Part shown: piece by piece, positions 46,179-56,700 of the stretch
Numbering within the stretch: the first letter of the stretch is position 1
How the letters are laid out: the number at the start of each line of letters is the position of its first letter
NCBI RefSeq assembly: GCF_003634585.1
Contig: NZ_RBLG01000001.1
Location: forward strand, 558,001-622,000
Direction: 5' to 3'
Length of the DNA stretch: 64,000 nt
DNA from: Gillisia mitskevichiae
GTDB taxonomy: Bacteria > Bacteroidota > Bacteroidia > Flavobacteriales > Flavobacteriaceae
Translations under genes and position numbers: made by a program
The notes under the pieces: generated by a model
The model's input: the letters and a program-made list of their open reading frames with translations, nothing else
Databases searched by the model: none
Told to the model about the DNA's origin: nothing

Positions 46179-47210
46179 ATGTACATTACAATCACACCTC
46201 AAAAAATAGGAGGTAATTATTCTAAAAGTTCGGCTGATTTTGTTGGCTATCTGGAGAAGGAAAATCAAGGATTGGAACAGCAGGATATGGAGCATTTCTT
46301 TAACCAAGATGGCGACGAGATTTCAGCAGAAGAAGTGGTCAGGGAAATAGACGGCAATACTGCAAAACTTGAAAAACACGAACCACGGTTTTATTCTATT
46401 ACCGTAAGCCCATCTAAATACGAACTCAAACGGTTGCAGAATCATAGTCAAGATTTGCAAAAATACACCCGTGAGATTATGAAGGATTATGTGGCTTCAT
46501 TTAATCGCGAAATCAATGGGCGACCCATTAACATCGATGATATTAAATATTATGCAAAAATTGAACATCAAAGGACCTTCAAAGGCACGGACTTTCAGAT
46601 AAAAGAAAACCAACCGTATGCTACAAAAATACTTCAACTAAAAACTGAAGTCCGAAATGTGCAAGAAGGGCGAGCGGAAGGAAATCTAAAAAAAATGGAA
46701 AAAGAGATTGGGAAACTAGAAAGAGAAGCACCGCACCAACAGAACGGAAAACGAATAGTACAGGGAATGCAAAAGGAGGGCAGCCAAAGCCATATTCACA
46801 TCATTGTGAGCCGTAAGGATGTTTCCAATAAATTCAGTTTGTCACCTGGAAGTAAATATAAAGCTTCCGACGTTGAATTAAATGGTAAAACGGTAAAACG
46901 GGGATTTGATAGAGATGGGTTTTTTGAGAAAGCAGAAAAGACTTTTGATAAGACTTTTGGCTATCAAAGGAACTTCGCTGAAACCTATAAAGCAAGAAAG
47001 GATTTTATCAAGAATCCGAAAATCTATTTTGCTTCACTAATGAAACTGCCCACCAACGAAAAAGCATTGGCGTTCAAAATAATGGGGAAAAGTGGCATCC
47101 CGATGATGCCGAGTATTCCAGTTACACAGGCACAATTGGCAATGAAAATTTTTAATAGGCTACGACGTGGTGCGGAAGTGGCCATCAAATCGAGTTCCAT
47201 CGGAATCTAA
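46179..47210 (+). CDS. DUF5712 relaxase (MobB type)
   Basis: This 343-aa protein contains SQSHIHIIVSRKDVSNKFSLSP with the HxH pair of a relaxase metal site and an N-terminal Tyr-rich segment (MYITITPQKIGGNYSKSSADFVGYL). These are features of the DUF5712/MobB relaxases of Bacteroidota ICEs. It would nick one strand at oriT and lead the DNA to the coupling protein. It follows bfmA by 11 bp. Confidence 0.85.
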   Translation: MYITITPQKIGGNYSKSSADFVGYLEKENQGLEQQDMEHFFNQDGDEISAEEVVREIDGNTAKLEKHEPRFYSITVSPSKYELKRLQNHSQDLQKYTREIMKDYVASFNREINGRPINIDDIKYYAKIEHQRTFKGTDFQIKENQPYATKILQLKTEVRNVQEGRAEGNLKKMEKEIGKLEREAPHQQNGKRIVQGMQKEGSQSHIHIIVSRKDVSNKFSLSPGSKYKASDVELNGKTVKRGFDRDGFFEKAEKTFDKTFGYQRNFAETYKARKDFIKNPKIYFASLMKLPTNEKALAFKIMGKSGIPMMPSIPVTQAQLAMKIFNRLRRGAEVAIKSSSIGI

Positions 47211-47219
47211 TCTAAAACT

Positions 47220-48800
47220 ATGCAAATGGACAATCTCGTAACGGTACTTTTTATTATTGGTTTGGCCAGTAGTGTTTTTTATGGAATATTTCGGATAAGC
47301 AGATATGCATTTGTCGTCAATTTTCTATTGATTGGTGCTTTTGTGTATTATTTAAATGAACAATTACCATTGTTTCAAATAGCACTTTATTTGGTTTGTC
47401 CTCTGACATTAATTAATATAGTAATGTATGTATTCTTGCATAAAACGGACGAGCCTAAAAGTGGAAATGCCAAATATCAGGTCAACTTTGCTACTACAAA
47501 AGGAAACTTCAGACTGGATAACATCAAACGTGGTGCATCTATAATCGGTTCTGCGGGAAGTGGAAAGACAGAAAGTGTAGTCTATGGTTTTTTGAAACAC
47601 TTCGAAAAAGAAGGGTTTTGCGGAATTATCCACGACTACAAGGATTTTGAGCTTACCGAAATGGCTTATCCACTCTTTAAGGATGGCGATATCCCTTTTA
47701 AGGTCATTTCCTTCGATAAAATCATACATAGGGTAAATCCTATTGCACCACGCTATTTAGAGAACGAGGAAAGCGTAAACGAAGTTTCAAGGGTATTGAT
47801 TGAAAACCTTTTGGAACAACGGGAATCTGGAACAACTGGAACGACCAAATTTTTCAATGATGCTGCGGAAGGCTTGATTGGTGGATTGATTTGGAAATTA
47901 AAAACTACCTATCCACAATTCTGTACCCTTCCACATTTAATCGCCATTTATCAATATCTGGACACAAACAGCCTTATCCAGTTTTTGGAAACCAATACGA
48001 CATCGAGGGCAATGGCAGATGCTTTTATAAGTGGAAAAGATTCTGAAAGACAGACCGCAGGAGTAAAAAGCACCTTGGCCAATGCTTTGAAACGAATTAG
48101 TACACAGCGCATTTTTATGGCGTTGTCTGCGGACGAAGTGCCACTCAATATAAATAGTCCTGAAAATCCAACTGTAATTTCGGTCGTGAACAATCCCAAA
48201 TTTGAAACTTCGTATTCTCCTGTGATTGCCACCATCATCCATACCATTACAAAACAAATGAGTGTACGCAATGCAAAGCCTTCTTTTTTGATGATGGAAG
48301 AAGCACCAACCATTCGTTTATTGAATATGCATCGTATTCCTGCGACACTTCGAAGCTATAATATTTCTACGATTTATGTGATGCAGGACAAAATACAAAA
48401 TGATATGATGTATGGGGACAAGGCAAGCAAAGCGATTTTAAGCAATCTATCCTACCAATTTTTCGGTAAAGTCAATGACCCAGACACCGCAAAATATTAC
48501 GAACGGTTTTTTGAAATTATTAAGGATCCTACCAAAAGTATAAGTCGTGGGCATAATCTCGATTTTGATACTCGAATTACAACTGGAGAAAAAGAAATAC
48601 CAAAAATTAGGGCAGATGTCTTTTTCAGATTGAAACAAGGCGAATTTATAACCTATGCAGATGGAAAGGATAAAAAGATACAGTTCAAGTTAGCCAATAT
48701 TAAAAGAGAGTTTCCGCAAGAATCGAAGCAGTTTTCTCAGGCTGATTTGGCAGCTAATTTTGAGAGAGTTTATAAGGAGGTAAGTGGGTTATTTCAATGA
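47220..48800 (+). CDS. Type IV secretion coupling ATPase (MobC/VirD4-TraG type)
   Basis: This 526-aa protein has three N-terminal hydrophobic helices, then Walker A GSAGSGKT (about residues 117-124) and Walker B FLMMEEAP. TGTTKFFNDAAEGLIGGLIW and NLSYQFFGKVNDPDTAKYYE are typical of Bacteroidota coupling proteins. It pumps the relaxase-DNA complex into the type IV channel. It ends 28 bp from the converging end of operon B. Confidence 0.9.
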   Translation: MQMDNLVTVLFIIGLASSVFYGIFRISRYAFVVNFLLIGAFVYYLNEQLPLFQIALYLVCPLTLINIVMYVFLHKTDEPKSGNAKYQVNFATTKGNFRLDNIKRGASIIGSAGSGKTESVVYGFLKHFEKEGFCGIIHDYKDFELTEMAYPLFKDGDIPFKVISFDKIIHRVNPIAPRYLENEESVNEVSRVLIENLLEQRESGTTGTTKFFNDAAEGLIGGLIWKLKTTYPQFCTLPHLIAIYQYLDTNSLIQFLETNTTSRAMADAFISGKDSERQTAGVKSTLANALKRISTQRIFMALSADEVPLNINSPENPTVISVVNNPKFETSYSPVIATIIHTITKQMSVRNAKPSFLMMEEAPTIRLLNMHRIPATLRSYNISTIYVMQDKIQNDMMYGDKASKAILSNLSYQFFGKVNDPDTAKYYERFFEIIKDPTKSISRGHNLDFDTRITTGEKEIPKIRADVFFRLKQGEFITYADGKDKKIQFKLANIKREFPQESKQFSQADLAANFERVYKEVSGLFQ

Positions 48801-48828
48801 TTCAAAATATTCTCTATATTTTTTGGCT

Positions 48829-50715
48829 TTATATTATTTCAATTTCACTATCTGCAAACCAACCGTAAGTCATAGCATTTGTTTTGACTAGATCAGGATT
48901 GTCTGAGTAAGCTATTATTGCAAGACTTTCTTCCGCACGACTGCAAGCAACATAAAATAATCTTCTTGTTCTATCTATCCCTGTTTCATTGCCTTCAGCC
49001 TCATTTTTTTTATCAGTAGCACTTGGATCTTTAGTGCCGAATAATTTATCATAACTAAACATAAAACCTTTTGCTTCCTCATCATCTATAATTACTACAA
49101 CTCTTGGGAACTCTAATCCCTTTACTCCTTGGTGTGTAGCAAACTTAGACCCTTCATTCAAATATTCATTATATTTAGATACTTCGGAGAACTTAGCTTC
49201 TAACGCTAGATCCCAAGCTTCAATAGCTTCATCATTTGGTTCTTCATCTTCGGTATCCAGATTTTCAAAGGTTGATTGTTCATCTTTAGTTCTCGAACTA
49301 ATAACCTTAAACATACTTGGTAAAGGAAACAATTTGGTTTCGTAAATCACGTGAAGTATATCTTTTAGACTTGGATCATTTTCACCATCCCATAATGCTA
49401 GCAATTTTGTTACATAACCATTAATATTAGATAAATGCTTTAATTGATCTTTTGAATTCTCAATTATTTTTTTGTCAAATAAAGTAGAGTTAGTTTTGAT
49501 GATCCGCATAACTGAAAACTTATCATTAGTCTTGTGAGCTTCTATCAACGGTAAAATTGTATTTTTAAAAAGGTTCAACGTGGATAGCGAACCGTCTATT
49601 AAGCTAGTTTTTAATCTGTCAACCTTATATAAAGGTTGGAAAATTCCAAAAAATCCCATCCTTATTGCCGCCATATGGTGTTCTAAAATTAAAGTCTTGA
49701 CGTTATCAGATTCTATCCAATTTTTGTCCTCTGTCAGTGCAGACATTTTTTCAGCTACAGTTTTTTCAGTAGCAACTTTATCCGTAGCTCTATCGGCTAT
49801 AAATAATCTGACTACTCCCTCTGATTTTTCTTTTCGTGGTTGTTGTTTTTGCTCATCGACATCTTGGCGGATGTCATTTATTAATTTTATAATCCTTTTG
49901 TTAGAGCGATGGTTCATCTTTTTTACAGGAAGTACCCAATCTGGAGGTAATGATTCTCCCAAGTTTGGCTTTCCGTCTGCATAAATTCGCTGCATAGTAT
50001 CTCCAAACAGACCTAAAGAAAACACTTCTTTTTTATTTTTTTGTAAAGTAAACAGCGCATCAATTAATTCCTTTTTTGTGTCCTGACTTTCATCAACCAG
50101 AATTATAGGGAATCTTGCAGCTACAATATCCTGCATCAAAATTTCATTAGCAATGAAGTCTGCTGTTATCCCAATGACCTCGCTATGATTTAATGAGTCT
50201 TTTTTGAAATTGTCTCCGTTAGGGTTATAAGTAAATCTAGTAACGTTTATAAGGTTTTCTAATCGCTTAGTTTTCGTTTTAATTTTTCGTGCCCGATCTA
50301 TTGATGTCTTATTTTGTAAATTCCTAGATTTTGATTGAGCTAGCTCGAGGTCTTTTATATCTTCTATTAGCTTAGTTTGTACATAAGATTTTATATCTAA
50401 AGTAAAGAGCTGTATAAGTTCCCAGGCATAACTGTGAATGGTGCTCACGTAAAATATTTGGTCAAACATTAATCGTTGCTTAATCTCATCAGCGGCAGCA
50501 TTTGTATAAGTTATAATCGCAATTTTTTGATTATTAAGGATGAACTTATTACCGTGATTTGTTTTGAAGTCAGTTAATGCCGCTACTAGCGATCTGGTTT
50601 TGCCAGAACCTGCTCCAGCAAAGAGAAAAAAACTCTTTGGGCTTTTGGGATTCAAACATTCCGATATCTGAAAATCAACGTTGTCATCCACATTGTTGCC
50701 ATCATTTAAACTCAT
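48829..50715 (-). CDS. UvrD/PcrA-like superfamily 1 helicase (GajB-like)
   Basis: This 628-aa helicase has Walker A FAGAGSGKTRSL, motif Ia (AIITYTNAAADEIKQRL), Walker B ILVDESQD, motif IV region LFGDTMQRIY, and C-terminal RRLFYVACSRAEESL. It starts with ATGA overlapping the stop of the nuclease gene. An OLD nuclease plus UvrD helicase is the Gabija composition. GajB is usually nearer 500 aa, so this is a longer variant. Confidence 0.85.
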   Translation of the reverse strand: MSLNDGNNVDDNVDFQISECLNPKSPKSFFLFAGAGSGKTRSLVAALTDFKTNHGNKFILNNQKIAIITYTNAAADEIKQRLMFDQIFYVSTIHSYAWELIQLFTLDIKSYVQTKLIEDIKDLELAQSKSRNLQNKTSIDRARKIKTKTKRLENLINVTRFTYNPNGDNFKKDSLNHSEVIGITADFIANEILMQDIVAARFPIILVDESQDTKKELIDALFTLQKNKKEVFSLGLFGDTMQRIYADGKPNLGESLPPDWVLPVKKMNHRSNKRIIKLINDIRQDVDEQKQQPRKEKSEGVVRLFIADRATDKVATEKTVAEKMSALTEDKNWIESDNVKTLILEHHMAAIRMGFFGIFQPLYKVDRLKTSLIDGSLSTLNLFKNTILPLIEAHKTNDKFSVMRIIKTNSTLFDKKIIENSKDQLKHLSNINGYVTKLLALWDGENDPSLKDILHVIYETKLFPLPSMFKVISSRTKDEQSTFENLDTEDEEPNDEAIEAWDLALEAKFSEVSKYNEYLNEGSKFATHQGVKGLEFPRVVVIIDDEEAKGFMFSYDKLFGTKDPSATDKKNEAEGNETGIDRTRRLFYVACSRAEESLAIIAYSDNPDLVKTNAMTYGWFADSEIEII

Positions 50716-52910
50716 TTTTCTACTGTTTTAATTTGCAAACCTGTTTTTTCCATCTTCAATTTCTCTTCAACCCATAAAAGTCCTTCTTCAATATATTTTG
50801 GAGTTTTAAGTATATCTGGTTCTCTGAAATAAAATAATTCTAAAGCAAATTCAGCTTTTTTTGATGATGGGTCTGTAATGATTTTATACATTTTATCTGC
50901 TGATTCTTGAACTGAAACTTCATTAGTAGCATCAACCATTTTCTTTAGTAAACCTTTGGCATCTGTCAAACTCTTAAAAATTGAAGCGTTCTCAAGTACG
51001 AGTGAATCTTCAAAAGTGTATGGATAAACCTTGACTTGTTTTTTACCTTGCTCTATTTCTAAAGGTGTTTGAAAAGCTATTCGTATTGGGTTATTTTTAT
51101 CTTCCTTGTTTTTATAGGTTGTAGCAAGCAATTTATCTAAATCTTTTTCCGCAGGAATCCATTCTTTGAGTGACGAATTTCCGGTTTCGTAACCTTTACC
51201 TAAAGCTGGCTGCGTTTTTTTTCCTCTAGAGTCCTTAATAACAGAATCTAAATCAGTAATCACTAAGGTTATTAATCCTAAAGATTCGATAAGCGGTCTT
51301 AAGGTATGAGCGTGACTACCACCTATTTCTAAAATTGAAACATAACAGCTACTTAATTGGGTATGATGGGTTATAAAGTATGGCAATAGCATTCTTTCTG
51401 CTGGACCTTCTACTAAGATCGCGGCATCAGAAAAGAAAAGATTACTGTGAGTTGTTTTCAAATATCTTTTTGCAAATCTTGTAGTCTCATCATCATTTCC
51501 AAAAGTTTTTGACAAGTTGACTACAGAAGATGTATTAATTGTGCCTTTTTCTGAAATATTTCTTTTGAAATAACGTAAAGCTGTAAAATCAATTTCGTGA
51601 GCCACGTGATTAGAATGTGTACTTATTATTAATTGTGTTATAAAAGTTTTGTCGTCTCCAAGGTTTTTATGCTTACGCAAAACATTATATGCTTTTCTAA
51701 TAAATACTTGTTGCACTTGGGCGTGAAGATGCGCTTCTGGCTCTTCCACTAAAACTAAATGAATGGGTTGAAAAATAATTTCTGAATCATTTGGGTCTAA
51801 GCTTTTTCCTTTTTTCATCCACTTATCTCTAAAACTGATAAGTTTAAAAATCATAGAAATTAAATTTTGATAACCTAAACCATTATATTTTTCTGGTAGC
51901 GATAAATCGGAAACACCATCATTTAGAGCATATTGTACAGCAGAGTCGTGTTGTAAACTACTTGCCGTATTTATTTCACTACTTAACTTTATTTGTGGAT
52001 TTCCAAAACCAGGATAATTAAGATCCTCCAGTTCTCCCAAGGCATCCTTAAAACTAGATTCTAAGTTTATATTAAATGTTTCTTTTGCCTGATGTAGCTG
52101 CACTAAAGCGTCAACATCTGCTTTCGTAGGGTTAACACTAGGGTTCAGATGTTTTTCGTAATAAGTACGCAATTGCGATGATAGATTTTTTGTACCACTA
52201 CCTTCAACAGCATCTGTGTTCACATCAGTAAAACCTCGTTGAGCATTTATAATGTCAACATTTATCAATTTATTTAAGACTTCATTTTGAACTGCAAAAT
52301 CTTTATCTGTTAACAATTGTGGTGTTTCACTTTTTGCAGGATCTAACAAATAGGTTTGTATTTTAAAATAAGAACTCAGTTTTTTATCTAAAAAATCGCG
52401 TAGGTTTTTAGGCCATAAATTAAAAGTTGCAGATTTCCCTTTTTTAGAATCGTAGATTTTGTTTGCGTTTTGAGTGGTTTTAATAAAATCGGCATATAAA
52501 GATTCTATATCGGTAGGCTCAAAACGTAATCTTACACCTAACAAACCACCTTTCCAATCTAGAGAAGGAATAATATGACTTACGTGTTGTAATTCTTTAT
52601 TTTCAACGTGCAGCCAAATATCGAGTGTAGGTATTTCAGATTCCCAAGGCTTGCTGGTTAGATCTATTTTATCAGGATCTTTTTCTTTTAACCAAGTTTC
52701 TCCAATTTTATTGATGGCAGACCAGTTGGATAAAGTAAAATCCTTAAGATCAAAGGTTCTATTTTTAGTAAGAAATAGAATTAGTGCATCCATTGCAGAA
52801 GTCTTTCCACTGTTATTTGCACCAACTAATAAAGTTTCTTTAGCTGACACATCTATACGGCAGTTTTTAAGTTTTCTAAAATTTTGTATGTGTAAAAAAT
52901 CTAGTCTCAT
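50712..52910 (-). CDS. OLD-family ATPase-TOPRIM endonuclease (GajA-like)
   Basis: This 732-aa protein has an SMC/ABC-type N-terminus (LDFLHIQNFRKLKNCRI, Walker A GANNSGKT at about 30-37), a long insertion, and the second ABC half (HLVLVEEPEAHLHAQVQ, Walker B). The C-terminal TOPRIM domain has AAILVEGPAERMLLPYF and LVITDLDSV. Class 2 OLD nucleases pair with UvrD-like helicases; the helicase is directly downstream with a 4-base overlap. GajA is about 580 aa, so this is longer. It probably nicks DNA under nucleotide control. Confidence 0.85.
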   Translation of the reverse strand: MRLDFLHIQNFRKLKNCRIDVSAKETLLVGANNSGKTSAMDALILFLTKNRTFDLKDFTLSNWSAINKIGETWLKEKDPDKIDLTSKPWESEIPTLDIWLHVENKELQHVSHIIPSLDWKGGLLGVRLRFEPTDIESLYADFIKTTQNANKIYDSKKGKSATFNLWPKNLRDFLDKKLSSYFKIQTYLLDPAKSETPQLLTDKDFAVQNEVLNKLINVDIINAQRGFTDVNTDAVEGSGTKNLSSQLRTYYEKHLNPSVNPTKADVDALVQLHQAKETFNINLESSFKDALGELEDLNYPGFGNPQIKLSSEINTASSLQHDSAVQYALNDGVSDLSLPEKYNGLGYQNLISMIFKLISFRDKWMKKGKSLDPNDSEIIFQPIHLVLVEEPEAHLHAQVQQVFIRKAYNVLRKHKNLGDDKTFITQLIISTHSNHVAHEIDFTALRYFKRNISEKGTINTSSVVNLSKTFGNDDETTRFAKRYLKTTHSNLFFSDAAILVEGPAERMLLPYFITHHTQLSSCYVSILEIGGSHAHTLRPLIESLGLITLVITDLDSVIKDSRGKKTQPALGKGYETGNSSLKEWIPAEKDLDKLLATTYKNKEDKNNPIRIAFQTPLEIEQGKKQVKVYPYTFEDSLVLENASIFKSLTDAKGLLKKMVDATNEVSVQESADKMYKIITDPSSKKAEFALELFYFREPDILKTPKYIEEGLLWVEEKLKMEKTGLQIKTVEK

Positions 52911-52915
52911 TTTTT

Positions 52916-53782
52916 TTATTTCTTTAAATTGAAATGATCATTATATAAAGATTGTCCTGCATCTGATTCCCAAAATGCTTCAGGATCTTTAGCAATCTCT
53001 TCATATATTTTCTCTTGTTGATCTTCGCTAGCTAAATTGTGCTTACTTATACCGTGTATTCTGTTAGTTAAAAATTCTGACAAAGCCCAATAATTGAATT
53101 GTTGCGGTATATAGTAAGTTCCTCGAATAGGGTTTATAGCTAATGCAGTCAAATTATCTTCGCCACCTGGAGACTTGAGTACTGAAAAGAAAATAAATCT
53201 GTTGAACTTTGCATAAATGGCTAGGTAAGTTTTTTCAGGGTTACTGATTATTGTGAGATCATTTATTCGCGTCATATAATAATCAACACCTTCAAGTTCT
53301 GTGGTATGAAACTCAACTCTATCTGTAAACCATAAATAACAACTTGAATGGTTTCTAGGGAACATTGATACTGAGAGAAAGTCTCTCCATTCCTTTTCGC
53401 AATCTAATAAAAGTTGATAATGCCATTTTTCAGAAAGACTTTTGTCCATTCTCAATTCTAAATGTATTGTTCTCCATAGTAATGAAATAGCGAAATAAAA
53501 AAGATTCTCATTATACGGAAGCTTGTATTTAGATTTTAAATAAGGATGAAAAATATTCTCTGCAAACCATTTCTCACGCTTACCAAATTCCTGTTCGCCT
53601 TTCGGACTTAGTAATGGAATTTTTATACCATCTTGCATCCTTACATTAGGTTCTACAACACGTCTTTGGTACTTTGAACCTGTTTTTTTGGAATGTTTAA
53701 TGATGAATTTTGGGAGAATGTGACTATTCCTTAATTCTCCTTCTGTTCTATATAATGCACAAGTTCCTTCCATATTACCCAT
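52916..53782 (-). CDS. Small protein with SHILPKF motif, unknown
   Basis: From ATG 53782 it has 288 residues; ATG 53773 is almost as good, and the GTG at 53809 would run far into the upstream gene. The start TCALYRTEGELRNSHILPKFI resembles a CxxC...SHIIPKF zinc/HNH-like motif of several defence proteins, but the second Cys of the usual CxxC is replaced by Tyr. The rest (LFYFAISLLWRTIHLELR, YMTRINDLTIISNPEKTY) gives no family. It overlaps the type IIG gene by eight bases and lies 5 bp before the nuclease gene. Confidence 0.6.
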   Translation of the reverse strand: MGNMEGTCALYRTEGELRNSHILPKFIIKHSKKTGSKYQRRVVEPNVRMQDGIKIPLLSPKGEQEFGKREKWFAENIFHPYLKSKYKLPYNENLFYFAISLLWRTIHLELRMDKSLSEKWHYQLLLDCEKEWRDFLSVSMFPRNHSSCYLWFTDRVEFHTTELEGVDYYMTRINDLTIISNPEKTYLAIYAKFNRFIFFSVLKSPGGEDNLTALAINPIRGTYYIPQQFNYWALSEFLTNRIHGISKHNLASEDQQEKIYEEIAKDPEAFWESDAGQSLYNDHFNLKK

Positions 53783-56700
53783 TCTCCACAATTCTAATCT
53801 CATCTTCACTCAATCCATAAAGCTCATACGCCATAGCATCTATTTGTTGCTCTATGGAATCAATTTGTGATTGCAGCTCTTGGGCTTTTTTCTTATTCTT
53901 TTCAAAGAGATCAAGCCATTCAAATTCATCTGTTTTTGTAAGGATGTTTATCAGTTTTTGGTTTTCTTTTTCACGTTGTTTGTTGGATGTTTTTATAGCT
54001 TTATTCAATTCGATTATAAACTCCGTAGAATCAATTTTTTGCCAGTTTTCCATATTGCTAGATATCTTAACTATTTGAATTTTAGAGATCAAATATCTTT
54101 TAAATTGATATTTGAGCTTATTCAAATCCTGTATCAAAACTTGAACAGTATTAACCAGATTTGCCATACAATCAACTTCGGTAATAGTATAATTTGGTAA
54201 TGGAATCCATTCAATATTCACTTTTTTTATTTGTGGATATACTTTACCTGCTTCGTCCAACTTCCAATTGTATAGAAATTTGAAAAATAATGAGTTCAAT
54301 AATCCTAGTATGAATTTTAGTTCGTTTACGTTATTATCACTTTTATGGATTAAGTTTAGTGTATGAATAGTATCAATTGGGTAATAATTAGAAACATCAA
54401 GCACTCCAATTATTTCGGATGCTGTTTGGCGTATTAGAATTTTTGGTTCGTTGAAATCCTTCTCATCTCTTGACCAATGAAGACAATACCAAGGCAATTT
54501 ACCGCTTTTTGTTTCTCTTTTATTTGATAGTTTTTCCTCAAAAGGAATTAATAAATTCGCGATTTTTTTTTGATCCTGTTCGTTAGTTTCTTTCGTTGAA
54601 TATAATATGTATTCATCATCAAACAAGATTTGATATCGATTTATAGTCTTTCCTTTAAGAACCTTATGTATATATTCAGGAGATATTTTAGCGTCTGTGA
54701 AATATTTTTCTGTATTAAGAAACGCTAAATTTCCTCCTGTGGTAATTCCTTGTGTTATTTTAATCTTATCAGAAAGTTTGTGAGTACATTCAGTAATAAT
54801 TTTCAACACATCCATACCTTTGGTCTCTCTAATTACAAAGCCCTTAGAAAATAAATTAGTGGAGGATATGGCTGATAACTCTGTATTGTCAAGAGATAAA
54901 AGTTTCGTTTTAATGATATTGCCTAAAAAGCTTGAAGTTTGATTTTTATTCTTTTCTAAAGAAATTATTGCCGTATCAACTATTGCATCTTCAAAAACAT
55001 TCGTTAGCCCAATAACTTGCTCTATATTGTTTCCTGCTTTGAGTAAATCTCTTATTCCTGAAAATTGAGAATAATCTATAAAAGTATTTGGCGTAATATA
55101 GCATAACTTTCCAGCGTTTTTTAATAAATCGAGGGCTACTTCAAAGAAAAATATATACATATCAAATGTACCTGAAAATGACCGTCGATATCTCTTTAAC
55201 AAATAGATTTTTTCTTTTTCTGAAAAGTAATCTCCATAAGGTGGGTTCCCAATTACAACATCAAACCCACCATTTGCAAACACTTTAGCAAAAGCATTTT
55301 CCCATTGAAAAGCTTTGTCTCCTGCAATGGCCTTGCTATCTATTAAACTGTTTCCACATTTTATATTATTGCTCAAATCATTGAGCTTTCTTCGTGGTTG
55401 AGCGGTACGTAACCAAAGTGAGAGTTTTGCAATCTCTACCGACTCTTCATTAAGATCCACACCATATATGTTATTCTCTAAAATTGTGTTTTCAATATCT
55501 GGAAACTGTAACCCACCACCCAAAACTTTTGCCTTGAGTTCATCTATGTACTGATGTTCCTTGATGAGAAAATCTAATGCCTGATTTAGGAATGCTCCAG
55601 ACCCGCAAGCAGGGTCACAAATGGTAATCTGTAAGAGCCAGTCGCGATAAGTGTCAAGTATATCCACCAACTTTTGAAGAAAAAATCCTTTTCGATTTTT
55701 CCTTCCCTTAAAATATTCTTCTTCTCTAAAACCAAGTTCAGCTTTCTTCTCTTCACATAACTTTCCTATAGTGTTTTCTACGATATACTTTGTAATGTAT
55801 TTAGGCGTATAAAAAACACCATCTTTCTTTCGCTTACTTTTTTGTTTGTCGAATTCGCCATCTACTATTTCCGCAGTAATGCTTTCTATTTCATTAAGAG
55901 AGTTTTCAAAAATATGTCCTAGAATGTTGACATCTACTTGACTTTCAAAATCATAAGTTGATAATGTATATGTATGATTATAGAGTAAATTGTCATCTAT
56001 CTCTAAATTATCAAGTATAGGATCTGGTTTAAATAATCCTCCGTTGTAAGCAAAAATTTCACTTCTTCCATTTTCATTTTTACGACCTTGATCTAGGTAG
56101 CTAAAATGCTTTTTAAAGCGGTCGTATAAAGGTTCATCAATATCTAATTTGCGAACATTTTGCCAATCCTCCAACAACTTTTTAGTGTAATTATATTCTA
56201 GTAAATCCCTGTCCTCTGCAAAAAAGATGAATAGAAATCTATCGATAAGTTTTTGGGATTTTTTAAAAAGTGTGAGTTTGATATTCTTCTCAAGACGTTC
56301 CAAGTCATTTAGGTGTTCTAAATCATCAGTAATGTTAACGTCACTTTGTAGAGTAGTTTTAAGCTTTTTCTTATTTCGCTTTACCAAATCTCTATAAAGT
56401 TCACGCTTAAACTGGGAATAATCTTTATAAAAATCTTTGGTAATTTGCTCTTCTTTTACCAATGAGTCTTGCTTGATTTTTAATGGTACAGCCTTAAGCA
56501 AATTGTCTTTCTGAAGACATAAATACAGCAACGCAAAATCCTTTAGTGTAAGCTGGAAGAGATCAAATTCTTCGTGATCGGTAGCATCATTAATGTAGAA
56601 ACGAAGCTTTTCAAAATTAGAGGTAATTACAAACCGGCAACCTTTATGGTTTACTTTATAATCAAATGCCTGTCTACGTATGCTCTCTAAATCTTTGGTG

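Noticed and set aside
48829-52910. Calling the pair canonical Gabija
   Set aside because: Both proteins are longer than the standard GajA and GajB and are tied to two more genes; called Gabija-like only.
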